Shown: positions 16,547 through 26,271, counted from the stretch's first letter. The stretch is DNA of 64,000 nt from Planococcaceae bacterium Storch 2/2-2 (GCA_009740415.1 WOYE01000009.1:372001-436000); one strand, 5' to 3'. Translations and numbers: made by a program. Notes: a model not told the origin generated them from the sequence alone.

Positions 16547-17212
16547 TTACCGCTTATCGACTTTATTCGTCAACGTGTCACCGATCCATTGGATGAGGAA
16601 CACGATGAGTAAAATAATGAGTGTTGCAACGAGCATGACGTCTGGATTGTTCCGTTGGAAACCGTGCAAAAAGGCCAAATGTCCGAGTCCGCCGGCACCG
16701 ATGACACCCGCCATCGCTGTATACCCGACGAGCGCGACACTCGTCACAGTAATGCCTGAATAGAGGGCAGGGCGCGCTTCGGGAATGAGCACTTTTCGAA
16801 TGATCGTACCCGTCGTCGCTCCCATCGAACGAGCTGCTTCGATGACCCCTTTATCGATTTCGCGTAAGGCGATCAATACCATGCGTGCATAAAATGGGGC
16901 CGCTCCGATAATGAGAGCCGGTAAAGCGGCATTCGCTCCACGGATGGAACCGAACATCCATTTCGTCATCGGAATGAGCAAAATGATTAAAATGATGAAC
17001 GGAATCGAACGGAAAATGTTGACGAACGAACCGGTTAAGAAGTAGACGATTTTATTCGCCCATAAATTGTTCGGACTCGTCAAAAAGAGCAATAAGCCGA
17101 TCGCGAGACCGAAGACGAACGTTAACAAGGTAGAAATGCTCGTCATGTACAACGTTTCATACGTCGCTTCCCACATTTTATCCCATTTAATATTCGGAAA
17201 TAGTTCACTCAT
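16547..17212 (-). CDS. metP: Methionine ABC importer permease
   Basis: 221 aa with five hydrophobic segments, standard for MetI/MetP. The cytoplasmic EAA loop (REIDKGVIEAARSMGATTGTIIRKVLIPEARP) that contacts the ATPase is intact, with GYTAMAGVIGAGGLG after it. The ATG overlaps the metN stop by four bases (ATGA). Role: forms the transmembrane dimer of the methionine importer. Confidence 0.95.
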   Translation of the reverse strand: MSELFPNIKWDKMWEATYETLYMTSISTLLTFVFGLAIGLLLFLTSPNNLWANKIVYFLTGSFVNIFRSIPFIILIILLIPMTKWMFGSIRGANAALPALIIGAAPFYARMVLIALREIDKGVIEAARSMGATTGTIIRKVLIPEARPALYSGITVTSVALVGYTAMAGVIGAGGLGHLAFLHGFQRNNPDVMLVATLIILLIVFLIQWIGDTLTNKVDKR

Positions 17213-18228
17213 ACGAGCACCTCCACTTCAATGTCGAGAGAGCGGAAGAAATCGAGTGCTCGGTCGAGTTGTTCTAAATTACGCGTCAGTTGAATGATGA
17301 GCGTGCCGTACGGACCGCTTTTCGTCTGTTGAATCGAGCCGTGGACGATGCTCGCATCGATGTCGAATCGACGAACTAATTCGGAGACGACGGGCTCTTC
17401 CGTTTTGCTACCGGTAAACGTCAATTGGACGAGTGTGCCGTCAGGATACGAGGCGCGAATCGAACGTAACGTCTCTTCGGTCGCATCGGCTCCTGTCAAT
17501 TGGGATACGAATCGTTTCGTCACCGGTGCTTTCGGTTGGCGGAAGACGTCGAGGACGTCGCCTTGTTCGACGACGCGACCGGCTTCCATGACCGCGACGC
17601 GGTGACAAATTTTTTGAATGACGTGCATCTCGTGCGTAATGAGGACGATCGTAATGCCGAGTCGCTCATTAATATCGACGAGTAAATCTAAAATCGAGTC
17701 GGTCGTTTCAGGGTCGAGCGCGCTCGTCGCTTCGTCACCGAGTAATACGTCGGGTTCGTTGGCGAGTGCGCGCGCGATGCCGACTCGTTGTTTTTGTCCA
17801 CCGGACAGTTGAGACGGGTACGCGTTTTCACGGCCTTTTAAACCGACGAGTTCGACGAGTTCTTGCACCCGCCGCGTGCGGTCTGCTTTCGCCACACCGG
17901 CAATCTCGAGTGGGAAGGCGATGTTTTCAGCGACCGTTCGTGACCAAAGTAAGTTGAAATGTTGGAAAATCATACTCACTTTTTGGCGAGCCGCTCGCAT
18001 GTCTGCTCCGCTCATATGAGAAAAGCGTTTCCCATTGACTGTTACTTCCCCTTCAGTCGGCTGTTCTAAACCGTTCAGTAAGCGGATCATCGTACTTTTT
18101 CCGGCACCGCTGTAACCGATAATGCCGAAAATTTCGCCACGCTCGATCGTTAAATCGACGTGATCAACCGCGGTGATCGTACCGTCTTTCGTTTCGAACC
18201 GTTTCGAAACATTCGTTAATTGAATCAT
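17209..18228 (-). CDS. metN: Methionine ABC importer ATP-binding protein
   Basis: 339 aa. Walker A GYSGAGKST, Q loop, signature LSGGQKQR and Walker B VLLGDEATSALD are present. A C-terminal NIL (ACT-like) domain (about 250-339) senses methionine for transinhibition. Start 18228 (MIQLTN) has AAAGGAGA upstream; the longer frame to 18249 would start inside that site. It is first in the metN-metP-metQ operon, behind a SAM-I riboswitch. Confidence 0.95.
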   Translation of the reverse strand: MIQLTNVSKRFETKDGTITAVDHVDLTIERGEIFGIIGYSGAGKSTMIRLLNGLEQPTEGEVTVNGKRFSHMSGADMRAARQKVSMIFQHFNLLWSRTVAENIAFPLEIAGVAKADRTRRVQELVELVGLKGRENAYPSQLSGGQKQRVGIARALANEPDVLLGDEATSALDPETTDSILDLLVDINERLGITIVLITHEMHVIQKICHRVAVMEAGRVVEQGDVLDVFRQPKAPVTKRFVSQLTGADATEETLRSIRASYPDGTLVQLTFTGSKTEEPVVSELVRRFDIDASIVHGSIQQTKSGPYGTLIIQLTRNLEQLDRALDFFRSLDIEVEVLV

Positions 18229-18250
18229 GGCGATTCTCCTTTCTTCCATG

Positions 18251-18414
18251 AAAAAAGCCTTCTACTCATCGACGAGTAGAAGGCGTATAGAGACGAGCTC
18301 TATCGTATCTCTCATCTTTCGAAGCGAGTCGCTCCGGGTGATTTGGCACCAATGCGTATCGCTGGTTGCCGGGCTTCAACGGGCACATCCCTCCGCCACT
18401 CTTCATAAGAGTTT
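18251..18414 (-). promoter_or_regulatory. SAM-I riboswitch (S-box) with terminator, metNPQ leader
   Basis: On the minus strand from about 18414: CTTATGAAGAGTGGCGGAGGGA, then GCCCGTTGAAGCCCGGCAACC and GGTGCCAAATC, the standard S-box core with its kink-turn and pseudoknot partners. A terminator stem (18257-18267/18274-18284) with six A at 18251-18256 (U tail) follows. SAM binding should favour termination, so the importer is made when methionine is short. Confidence 0.95.
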
Positions 18415-18563
18415 CTATTGAATTACTGTGTACGTAATGTATCACGATATCGGTGTTCCGTCAAATGAAAAAAAGAACGATGAAAAAATTAGTAATATTC
18501 AGTCGGTTTTGTATTTTATTGCGTTCAAAAAACGTGGTACAGTAAAAGAAAGGGGGAGACGAT

Positions 18564-20723
18564 GTGGAATTTGTACAACGATTGGAACAACATTTCCAAC
18601 TCACATTAAATGACGGACAAAAAGAAGCGATTGCTCACAATGAAGGGCCTGCGCTCGTTCTCGCTTGTCCGGGGTCAGGAAAGACGACGACGATGATCAT
18701 TCGGCTCGGTCGTCTCATTTATGACGAAGGGGTCGATCCGTCACGTATCATTGCGCTCTCGTTCAGTAAAGCGGCATCCGAGCAGCTCCAGTCGACGTAT
18801 CGGACGTTTTTCAATGCCGCTCGTCAACCGGAATTCGGGACGATTCACCGTCTCGCGTTTCAAATGACGCGCGACGTCTTACGCGATGAACCGTTCGCTT
18901 TATTAGAGACGAACGAATCTCCCGTTCAGAAAAAACAGTTGTTGACGAAATTGTATCGAGACATCGTCGGCGAACGACCGACGGACGATACGGTAGAACT
19001 CGTCGATACGTACATTTCAAAATTGAAAAATGAAATGATCGATCCGGCCGATTGGGAGCAGGAGGAGCCGTTTGACAAAGCATCGCGAATCGCCGCGGCG
19101 TATGAAGAAGCGAAACGATCGTATCGTGGCGTTCGTTTGATCGATTTTGATGACATGTTAACGATCGCAGAAGAGGCGTTGCGAGACGACGGGTTTCGCA
19201 AGGGGTACGCGTCGCGCTACGATTACGTCTGTACGGACGAAAGCCAAGATACGTCACTCGTTCAACATCGCATCGTCGAGCATTTAACGAAGGTGCATCG
19301 CAACGTCTTCATCGTCGCCGATGACGACCAGTCGATCTATACGTGGCGCGGTGCTTCGCCTCGTTACTTACTCGAGCTTGCGAGCGTGTATGAAGACGTT
19401 TCGCTCTATCAGTTGCGCCACAACTACCGTTCGGGCAAACGAATTGTCGATGTGGCGAATCGATTCATCGAAAAAAACGAAGAACGGTACGATAAAGCGA
19501 TGCTCGCTGCTCGAGAAGAAGAAGGAGCGATCCATTTAGAAACGGTGACGGACGAGCGGGCCCAATTGGAATACGTCGCGAGCCGTCTCGTTCAGGCGGA
19601 AGAGTTAGGAAATATGGCCGTGTTGTATCGAAACAACCGTTCTTCGACGATGCTCGCCCATGAGCTCGCCCGTCGTGGCGTGCCGTTTCAAATGAAAGAT
19701 GCGGACGATTTTTTCTTCACGCATTGGATCGTTCGCGACTTGTATGCGTATATGGAACTTGCGCGAAATGGTGCGAACCGTTCCGCTTTTGAAACGATCA
19801 TTATGAAGACGAATTTATACATTTCTCGAAAAATGGTGAATGCGTACAAGTCGTCCGAAGGTGGGACGGATGCGTTCGATACGTTCATGCGTGCGAACAC
19901 GTTATCGAGTCAACAAAAAGTAGGATTACGTCGCATTCAAACGACGCTTGAAGCGAACGTCGACCGACCGCCTGTCGAACAAATACGCGCCATTCGAACG
20001 GAGCTCGGTTATGAGGAAGCGATCATGAGCCGTGCGGATTTGTTCGGTTATCGAAAAGACGATTTGCGCCAATTGATGGATACGTTCGAACAAATCGCGG
20101 AAGAAGCGTCGTCGCTCGAAGAACTGCGTCAACTCATGGAGTCGTTGCAACAGACGACGAAAGAGGCGAAGCAAGTGACGCGCGATGATGCGGTGACGTT
20201 ATCGACGATCCACTCGGCGAAAGGAATGGAATGGGAGACGGTCTTTTTGATCGATTTACAAGAAGGCGTTCTTCCGTCGTTCGAAGATGCGGAGGATAAA
20301 GCGTCGTATGAAGAGGCGAGGCGGTTGTTTTACGTCGGGATGACGCGGGCGAAAAACGAGTTGCATCTCGTCTCGCTTTCGACGATGCACGGGAAGGCGA
20401 GTGAGCCGAGTCCGTTCGTGGCGGAAGTCCGGTACATGTTGCATCCGACGTTGGCCAATGAGAAGAAGCGCCGTTCTGGGACCGTCCGATCGGTTCCGAA
20501 ACCGTCTAAAAAAGAACGAGCGTTCACTCAAGAGGAAGATGATCAATTGACGAAAGGGACGCGCGTCGATCACGTCGCGTTCGGAGAAGGAGTCGTCGTC
20601 AGTCGAACCGGTCGTTACGTAGTGATCGCTTTTTCAGGCGATACGAAAAAATTCGATGCGCATTCGTTGCTCGCTTACAACCTCGTCACCGTATTTCCGA
20701 AAGAAAATGAGAAAACGAATTGA
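18564..20723 (+). CDS. UvrD/Rep-family ATP-dependent DNA helicase (YjcD-like)
   Basis: 719 aa superfamily 1A helicase. Motif I ACPGSGKTTT (Lys40), Ia SFSKAASEQL, II CTDESQDTS, III ADDDQSIYTWRGA, IV RHNYRSG, V STIHSAKGMEWE and VI RRLFYVGMTRAK are all present, so it should be an active 3'-5' translocase. The C terminus carries a Tudor-like segment (GTRVDHVAFGEGVVVSRTG...VIAFSGDTKKF) as in PcrA, for RNA polymerase contact. Length fits Bacillus YjcD. GTG 18564 has AGGGGGAGA upstream. The T-box promoter starts inside its stop codon. Confidence 0.9.
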   Translation: MEFVQRLEQHFQLTLNDGQKEAIAHNEGPALVLACPGSGKTTTMIIRLGRLIYDEGVDPSRIIALSFSKAASEQLQSTYRTFFNAARQPEFGTIHRLAFQMTRDVLRDEPFALLETNESPVQKKQLLTKLYRDIVGERPTDDTVELVDTYISKLKNEMIDPADWEQEEPFDKASRIAAAYEEAKRSYRGVRLIDFDDMLTIAEEALRDDGFRKGYASRYDYVCTDESQDTSLVQHRIVEHLTKVHRNVFIVADDDQSIYTWRGASPRYLLELASVYEDVSLYQLRHNYRSGKRIVDVANRFIEKNEERYDKAMLAAREEEGAIHLETVTDERAQLEYVASRLVQAEELGNMAVLYRNNRSSTMLAHELARRGVPFQMKDADDFFFTHWIVRDLYAYMELARNGANRSAFETIIMKTNLYISRKMVNAYKSSEGGTDAFDTFMRANTLSSQQKVGLRRIQTTLEANVDRPPVEQIRAIRTELGYEEAIMSRADLFGYRKDDLRQLMDTFEQIAEEASSLEELRQLMESLQQTTKEAKQVTRDDAVTLSTIHSAKGMEWETVFLIDLQEGVLPSFEDAEDKASYEEARRLFYVGMTRAKNELHLVSLSTMHGKASEPSPFVAEVRYMLHPTLANEKKRRSGTVRSVPKPSKKERAFTQEEDDQLTKGTRVDHVAFGEGVVVSRTGRYVVIAFSGDTKKFDAHSLLAYNLVTVFPKENEKTN

Positions 20724-20747
20724 CAAACGGATAAAACGTGATAATAT
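20720..20747 (+). promoter_or_regulatory. Sigma-A promoter of the T-box leader
   Basis: -35 TTGACA (20720-20725), 16-base spacer, -10 TAATAT (20742-20747). It overlaps the helicase stop codon and points into the T-box leader. Confidence 0.65.
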
Positions 20748-20785
20748 GAACGACATTAAATAAACATTTCGTATCGAATAGAATA

Positions 20786-20992
20786 GAGAAGTGCAAAGTG
20801 GATGAAGTAGGGAACGAGTGAGCAGCGAACAGAGACTAAACGGCAAGTGGAAGTTTAGGCAGCTCGGAAACGAATTACGTCTGCGCTTATTTTGCACGCT
20901 ACAACACGAGTGAGTAGTCGAACGACTGCTAACGAGGGTGGTAACACGGAGCACGCTTCGTCCCTTTTTTAAGGGCGAGGCGTGCTTTTTTC
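20786..20992 (+). promoter_or_regulatory. T-box riboswitch, probable tyrosine specifier
   Basis: Stem I is closed by GTGCAAA (20791-20797) and TTTGCAC (20891-20897). Candidate specifier TAC (Tyr) sits at 20876-20878 on its 3' side, with an AGAGA-type element at 20831-20835. The T-box core reads GAGGGTGGTAACACGG (20934-20949). A terminator follows (20950-20966/20971-20986, then T6). Uncharged tRNA-Tyr would favour read-through into the NhaC-family gene. The T-box ending TAACACGG differs from the usual TACCGCGG. Confidence 0.85.
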
Positions 20993-21022
20993 TACGAGGA
21001 AATGAACAAAGGAGAGGGTTAC

Positions 21023-22402
21023 ATGTTAGAAATGGAACGGGCGTATGAGCCGAAACCGTGGGAAGCGGCACTTCTCGTCATCGGCATTATTTTAACGATC
21101 GGTTTATCGATTTATTTTTTAAACGTTGCGCCGCACATCCCGATTATTTTGGCGATCGTGCTACTGATCGCGTACGGAGCGGTGCGTGGTGTTTCGTATA
21201 AAGAGATGGAACGGGGCATGACGACGGGAGCGGGGACGAGTTTAAGTGCCATTTATTTATTTTTCTTCATCGGCATTCTCGTCAGTAGTTGGTTGTTAAG
21301 CGGAACGATTCCTGCGTTAATGCACGCGAGCTTTACGCTCGTCTCACCGACGTTCTTTTTAATGACGGTGTTCATCGTCACCGGGATCGTCGGCATTTCG
21401 ATCGGAAGTTCGTTGACGACAGTCGCGACACTCGGCGTTGCTTTTTTCGGAATGGGCGGAGCGCTCGACATTAGTCCAGCGATGACGGCAGGGGCGATCG
21501 TATCCGGTGCCTTTTTCGGTGACAAAATGTCACCGCTCTCTGATACGACGACGCTCGCTTCGCAAACGGTCGGTGTCGACTTGTTCGAACATATTCGCAA
21601 CATGGGGTGGACGACGATTCCAGCCTTCCTCATTAGCGCGACGCTATTTGCTTTTTTAAGTCCGAACGTCGGCGACGTCAATATGGACCAACTGAATGCG
21701 TTCATCGTCGGATTGGAAGAGACCGGGCTCATTCATTGGTACAGCTGGATTCCGCTCGTATTACTGTTCGCGTTAACGATTTTCCGCTTACCGGCGGTCG
21801 TGACGCTCGCATTGAGCTCATTCGTCGCGATCGGGTTATCGTTTCTCCATACGAACGAAGGGCTCGGCTACGTAATGAACACGTTGTTCGGCGGCTACGT
21901 CGCAAGTACCGGGAATGAGGCGATCGATGCACTTCTGTCGAAAGGCGGACTCATGAGTATGATGTTTACGATCGCACTCGTCGTTCTTGCGCTCAGTATG
22001 GGAGGATTGCTCTTTAAACTCGGTATTATCCAATCGCTCTTATCGACGGTTGCGCATAAGTTGAAAAGCGCTTCGTCGGTCATTGTCGGGGCGGCTCTCA
22101 CCGCGATTGGCATTAACTTGACGATCGGAGAACAATATTTATCGATTTTGTTAACGGGTCAATCGTTTGCGCCTCATTTTGAACAAAATGGGCTCGCCGC
22201 GAAAAACTTGTCGCGCGTCATGGAAGATGCGGGGACGGTCATTAACCCGCTCGTTCCGTGGAGCGTCTGTGGGATTTTCATCGCCGATGCACTCGGCATT
22301 TCGGTAATGAGCTACGTTCCGTTCGCGTTCTTCTGTTTGTTATCACCTGTTTTAACGATTGCATTCGGTTTGACAGGAAAAACGTTAACGGCTGCGAAAT
22401 GA
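21023..22402 (+). CDS. NhaC-family transporter, predicted tyrosine permease
   Basis: 459 aa, about 11 membrane helices, full NhaC-family length. Family segments include SGAFFGDKMSPLSDTTTLASQTVGVDLFEHI and GTVINPLVPWSVCG. NhaC proteins are usually called Na+/H+ antiporters, but members behind a tyrosine T-box (YheL group) have been predicted to carry tyrosine. The leader here supports that reading, by inference only. ATG 21023 has AAAGGAGAGG upstream; ATG 21002 in the same frame is ahead of that site. Confidence 0.85.
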   Translation: MLEMERAYEPKPWEAALLVIGIILTIGLSIYFLNVAPHIPIILAIVLLIAYGAVRGVSYKEMERGMTTGAGTSLSAIYLFFFIGILVSSWLLSGTIPALMHASFTLVSPTFFLMTVFIVTGIVGISIGSSLTTVATLGVAFFGMGGALDISPAMTAGAIVSGAFFGDKMSPLSDTTTLASQTVGVDLFEHIRNMGWTTIPAFLISATLFAFLSPNVGDVNMDQLNAFIVGLEETGLIHWYSWIPLVLLFALTIFRLPAVVTLALSSFVAIGLSFLHTNEGLGYVMNTLFGGYVASTGNEAIDALLSKGGLMSMMFTIALVVLALSMGGLLFKLGIIQSLLSTVAHKLKSASSVIVGAALTAIGINLTIGEQYLSILLTGQSFAPHFEQNGLAAKNLSRVMEDAGTVINPLVPWSVCGIFIADALGISVMSYVPFAFFCLLSPVLTIAFGLTGKTLTAAK

Positions 22403-22428
22403 TCGAATGCAGTCAGGCGTAGACGATC

Positions 22429-22467
22429 AAAAAGTACCTTTGCATCGAGGCAAAGGTACTTTTTTTA
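22429..22467 (+). terminator. Terminator after NhaC-family gene
   Basis: Stem AAAGTACCTTTGC/GCAAAGGTACTTT with T7 on the plus strand; the A run on the left also suits the convergent gene at 22471. Confidence 0.9.
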
Positions 22468-22470
22468 TCG

Positions 22471-23040
22471 TTAAGGACGAGAGGAGTGATCGAGCGGTTC
22501 AACCGCTGTTAATACGCCGCGACCTTCCGCGTAATGAAGCGTCACTTTCCAATGATACGGCATCTCTTCGGCTGGAGCGTCGACCGGTACGTCTTGTTCG
22601 TAAGGAACGACGGTATCGAGCGCCGTTGCGACGTTCGATGTGACGTAGTATAAGCCGTCTTTCCATTGACGTTCGAACGGTTCGTCACGGTCTCCGTAAA
22701 ACGACAATTTCACTTGAAGATACGGTCCGCCGTCCGGACGTGTTAACGTGACGCGATCGACAGACGCGATCGGGTCGTTCGTAAATGTGACGTACGCGAT
22801 CGTCTCCTCGTTCGTTTGGAGCTGTTGAATGAGCGCGTCATCGAGCGTGTCGATGCTCGGACGTTCAAACGGCAGTTGGAAGTGAGGCGTGTCATTTCGT
22901 GCGATGTTGTCCCACGATTGCGCTTCGAGCGCGATCGACGTGCCGCTTCGTTGCAGTTGAATCGTCGGCCAAAGAACGACGGTCATTAAAAGAAGAGGAA
23001 CGATGACAGCAATCGTCAAAAGAATCGTTTTTTTATTCAT
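22471..23040 (-). CDS. GDYXXLXY-type membrane-anchored protein
   Basis: 189 aa. One N-terminal membrane helix (residues 4-26), then an extracytoplasmic beta-rich domain. It is the usual partner of DUF2157 proteins and shows the related pattern (WKVTLHYAEGRGVLTAVEPL). Function of the pair is unknown. ATG 23040 has AGAGGTGATC upstream and the gene overlaps the DUF2157 stop by 8 bases, so the two are coupled. Confidence 0.7.
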   Translation of the reverse strand: MNKKTILLTIAVIVPLLLMTVVLWPTIQLQRSGTSIALEAQSWDNIARNDTPHFQLPFERPSIDTLDDALIQQLQTNEETIAYVTFTNDPIASVDRVTLTRPDGGPYLQVKLSFYGDRDEPFERQWKDGLYYVTSNVATALDTVVPYEQDVPVDAPAEEMPYHWKVTLHYAEGRGVLTAVEPLDHSSRP

Positions 23041-24109
23041 CGTGATCACCTCTTACACGTTGACGGGAACGTTCAAACCAGAAGCCGAGTGTGATGAGCA
23101 ATAGTCCGGCACCGATGAAGAAAATCGACTTTGGAATGAGCGTGTACGTATAGTCGACGTACAGTCTGAAAATGAGAATACTAATGAGAACGACGCTATG
23201 CAGTTGAAACGACTTTAAAAGAGCGAAGGCGCCGAGCAGTAAAAGAACCCACGCACTGAGCGCAAAATACGTTCCGTCGTCGATGGAAAAAGCTCGTTCC
23301 CATACGCTTTCGGTCGTCAGTCCGATGCTCGCCACTGCGAGGACGATCGTTCCGAGCCACGGTGAAATCGTACGATACACTTCCAACGGACGGAAGAGTA
23401 AAATCGTTCCGAATATGAACGTGACGAGTAAAACGTACAACGCGCCGGACGGATACATGTCGGTTAACGATAAAATGAAAGCGAGTGACACACCGACGAT
23501 TCCGCTAAATACGATTTTGGACGAGCGGAGTACCGTTTCGTTTACATAAAAATAAATGATCAACGTCATCGTCGCTGCAAACGCGAGCCACAATTCATCC
23601 CATAATGAGAACGATGTCGTAAAGAGCGCGCCGAGTCCGACGAGCGCAAGGATCGGGTCTTTCAAAGCGAGGAAGAGCGGAATCGCTGCCCACGCGATGA
23701 ACAGTGGAAGAACGGTGCTCGGTGTGAGCGGATTAAAGTGAAGCGCCCAGGCGAGTCCGCTCATCGTAATACCGAACCCGGCATAATAAATGGCACGGCC
23801 TGTTTTCGGATAGCTTTTTTCGACGAAGTAGGCGAGAATGTAAGCACCGGTCGTACTCGTCATTAAAATGAGCCATTGCGTCACCCAACCGAACAGGGCC
23901 CATGCGCTCGTCACCCACGCGAGTACACCAGCGGCGACGAGTACCGCACCGATCGTGACGATCGCTCCGACGGTCGTCGTTTTCGGTTTCGTTTCGTAAT
24001 GAGCGAGCGCTTCTTTTCTCGTCTCAGCATCGATCACATGTTGCAATTGGAGAAAAGAAAGTTCGCGTTCGAGTACGTCATAGTCGTGTGAAGATAGTTT
24101 TCGTTTCAT
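23033..24109 (-). CDS. DUF2157 polytopic membrane protein
   Basis: 358 aa. A cytosolic helical N-terminal domain (residues 1-60, LSFLQLQHVIDAETRKEALAHYE) is followed by about ten hydrophobic segments. The conserved DUF2157 opening GAIVTIGAVLVAAGVLAWVTSAW is clear. Start 24109 has GGAGGAACG upstream; the longer frame to 24343 runs through the divergent promoter region and is rejected. It is first of a two-gene operon with the GDYXXLXY protein. Confidence 0.8.
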   Translation of the reverse strand: MKRKLSSHDYDVLERELSFLQLQHVIDAETRKEALAHYETKPKTTTVGAIVTIGAVLVAAGVLAWVTSAWALFGWVTQWLILMTSTTGAYILAYFVEKSYPKTGRAIYYAGFGITMSGLAWALHFNPLTPSTVLPLFIAWAAIPLFLALKDPILALVGLGALFTTSFSLWDELWLAFAATMTLIIYFYVNETVLRSSKIVFSGIVGVSLAFILSLTDMYPSGALYVLLVTFIFGTILLFRPLEVYRTISPWLGTIVLAVASIGLTTESVWERAFSIDDGTYFALSAWVLLLLGAFALLKSFQLHSVVLISILIFRLYVDYTYTLIPKSIFFIGAGLLLITLGFWFERSRQRVRGDHDE

Positions 24110-24300
24110 AACGTTCCTCCTTTCAGAAGTTGTCATAAGTATACCCGCTTTCAAGCGTTGTAACAATTTTTTCTGAAAAATGGCGAAAAAAAGAATGAAT
24201 GTCGACGATTTTGAACAAACGGGGAGAAACGGTGTTTCATTTCCGTCGTTTCGTGCAATAGTACAACAGTTGCCTCGGCAAAAGAAAGGGGCGTGCGACA

Positions 24301-26145
24301 ATGTGTGAAATTGTAGCATATGTAGGAAAGCGAGCAACAGCAAAGCAACGAGTTGTTGAAAGTTTACAACGTTTAAATGACGGAGCTTACGATACAGCGG
24401 GTATGGTTTTTATCCAAGACGGCGAGCTCCATTTAATGAAAAGAGAACAGCGTTCGTTCACTGTCGAGCGTGCGCTACAAGAAATAGAAGAATCGACCGT
24501 CGGAGTCGGACATACGCGCTGGATGACGCACGGCAAACCGACGATTGAACATTTACATCCACAACAAAGTTATTGCGGTCGTTTTGCGATCGTACTGAAT
24601 GGGACGATCACGAATGCCAAAATGTTACGTGATCGTTATTTATCTCACGTCGCTTTTGAGTCGTCGACCGACACGGAAGTGCTCGCCCATTTAATCGGCT
24701 TCTTCGTCGAGGAGACGAATGACGTGTACGATTCATTTTTGCGAGCGATTCGATTGATCGAAGGGACGTATGCGGTCGTTTGCATCCACCGCGAATCGGA
24801 ACGTTCGATGTACGTGTCGAAAAAAGGAAGTCCACTTTACGTCGGGTTAGGAAAAGAAAGTTATCTCGTGACCTCCGCTTTACGAGCGCTCGATTATGAG
24901 CACGGGCAGGCGATCGAATTGGAAGATGGGGACTGTCTCCGCATTGAAAACTTGCACTATTCGTTGACGGATGTGCACGGTCAGGCGGTCGATCGTTCCA
25001 TCCGTCCGGTTCTTTTTGAACGACGTGTGGAAGAGCGTGGCAATTACCCGCACCATTTATTGAAAGAAATTTCAGAACAGCCGCGTCAATTGTTACGTCT
25101 CATTGAGACGCACGTCGATGCGGTCGGCGAGCCGGATTTCGGTCCGCTCATTCGCGAACGATTTCGCCACGCCGACCGGATCGTGCTCGTCGGAGAAGGG
25201 TCGAGTTACAATGCGGCGTTAGCCGGGAAACGTCAATTCGAACAGATGGCCGTTTTACCGACGGAAGTGTACCCGACGAGTGAGTTCGTCACGTTTCCGC
25301 CTGTTATGACGGATCGGACGCTCGTCATCGTACTCGCGATGGACGGAGCGACGTTCGAAACGGTAGAAGCGTTAGAGCGGTGCGAGGCGAGTGGTCAGAC
25401 GAGCTTATTAGTGACGAATGATCAGTCGGTTCAGTTGTCCGCTCACGCAACGCATACGATTTTTGACGAAAGTGTACGTTCACTCGGCATGATTCGAGCA
25501 AGTTCGTTTACAGGAGCGGTCGCTTTACTGGCGATGATCGCGCAAGTGGCGGGACGTTCGCGAGGCGTATCGTACCGTTTCAACGTACCGAAGCAATTCG
25601 CCATTTTAGCGAAGGCGATCGATTCGGTGTTGCAACAAGCGGTTCAATTGAAACGCCATGCGCATCGTTTCGTCGACCTCGTCACGCCGACGATTCGTTT
25701 CGTCGGAAGCGGGCTCGACTATTCCGTCGCCCGTGAGTCGAGTCGTTGGTTTAACGAACTCGCCCGTTTTTCATCGACGTCTCACGAACAAGCGACGTTC
25801 CAAGAAAAAAGTACGACGTTTATGCAACGAGGTGAAAACATTTTACTCTTTTTAACGAATCAACGAAACGCTCGTCACGTTCGTGCGTTGGAACGAAAAA
25901 TTCAAGAGACGGAAGCCGATTATATCGTCGTAGCGATGCAAGGGGTTGAGCAAACGCAAGATGAGTACGTGTTACCGCGTGTCCATCCGTTGCTTGCGCC
26001 GATCATCGCGATGATTCCGAACCAACTCGTCGCGTATTTTGCAGCGATTTTACGGACGATTCCTGTCGATGAACCTGCATTTTTTGCGACAGGGCTCGGA
26101 ACAGCGCCTGTCATGAACGAATGGAATGAATCGATGAATGAGTAA
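24301..26145 (+). CDS. GlmS-like protein: intact glutaminase half, degenerate SIS isomerase half
   Basis: 614 aa, GlmS length. The class II amidotransferase half keeps the catalytic Cys2 (MCEIVAYVG), HTRWMTHG (Arg73), LNG (Asn100-Gly101) and TDTEV (Asp124), so glutaminase activity is plausible. The two SIS domains (about 280-420 and 455-600) are diverged. The sugar-phosphate loop, normally SQSGET, reads AMDGATFE, the ACGTS loop reads VGEGSS, and the usual LPKSVTVE ending is missing. It may be a different amidotransferase, a regulator, or a frutosamine-type enzyme. No glmS ribozyme is visible upstream. Monocistronic and divergent from DUF2157. Confidence 0.75.
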   Translation: MCEIVAYVGKRATAKQRVVESLQRLNDGAYDTAGMVFIQDGELHLMKREQRSFTVERALQEIEESTVGVGHTRWMTHGKPTIEHLHPQQSYCGRFAIVLNGTITNAKMLRDRYLSHVAFESSTDTEVLAHLIGFFVEETNDVYDSFLRAIRLIEGTYAVVCIHRESERSMYVSKKGSPLYVGLGKESYLVTSALRALDYEHGQAIELEDGDCLRIENLHYSLTDVHGQAVDRSIRPVLFERRVEERGNYPHHLLKEISEQPRQLLRLIETHVDAVGEPDFGPLIRERFRHADRIVLVGEGSSYNAALAGKRQFEQMAVLPTEVYPTSEFVTFPPVMTDRTLVIVLAMDGATFETVEALERCEASGQTSLLVTNDQSVQLSAHATHTIFDESVRSLGMIRASSFTGAVALLAMIAQVAGRSRGVSYRFNVPKQFAILAKAIDSVLQQAVQLKRHAHRFVDLVTPTIRFVGSGLDYSVARESSRWFNELARFSSTSHEQATFQEKSTTFMQRGENILLFLTNQRNARHVRALERKIQETEADYIVVAMQGVEQTQDEYVLPRVHPLLAPIIAMIPNQLVAYFAAILRTIPVDEPAFFATGLGTAPVMNEWNESMNE

Positions 26146-26271
26146 CTAGAACGGATCGTCCATGTCCTCGTAGGTGAGGGGTGGCATGCGTTCGTTTCAT
26201 GTAAAGAGACAGTGAAGATCATCCATTACTGGACGAAAAAAGACCGATGAGACAAAATAATGTCTTTTCAA

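Noticed and set aside
24110-24300. Possible glmS ribozyme upstream of the GlmS-like gene
   Set aside because: The conserved ribozyme core sequence is absent; the interval looks like an ordinary divergent promoter region.
23033-24343. DUF2157 start at 24343
   Set aside because: Would overlap the divergent GlmS-like gene start; GGAGG-backed ATG at 24109 fits the family N terminus.
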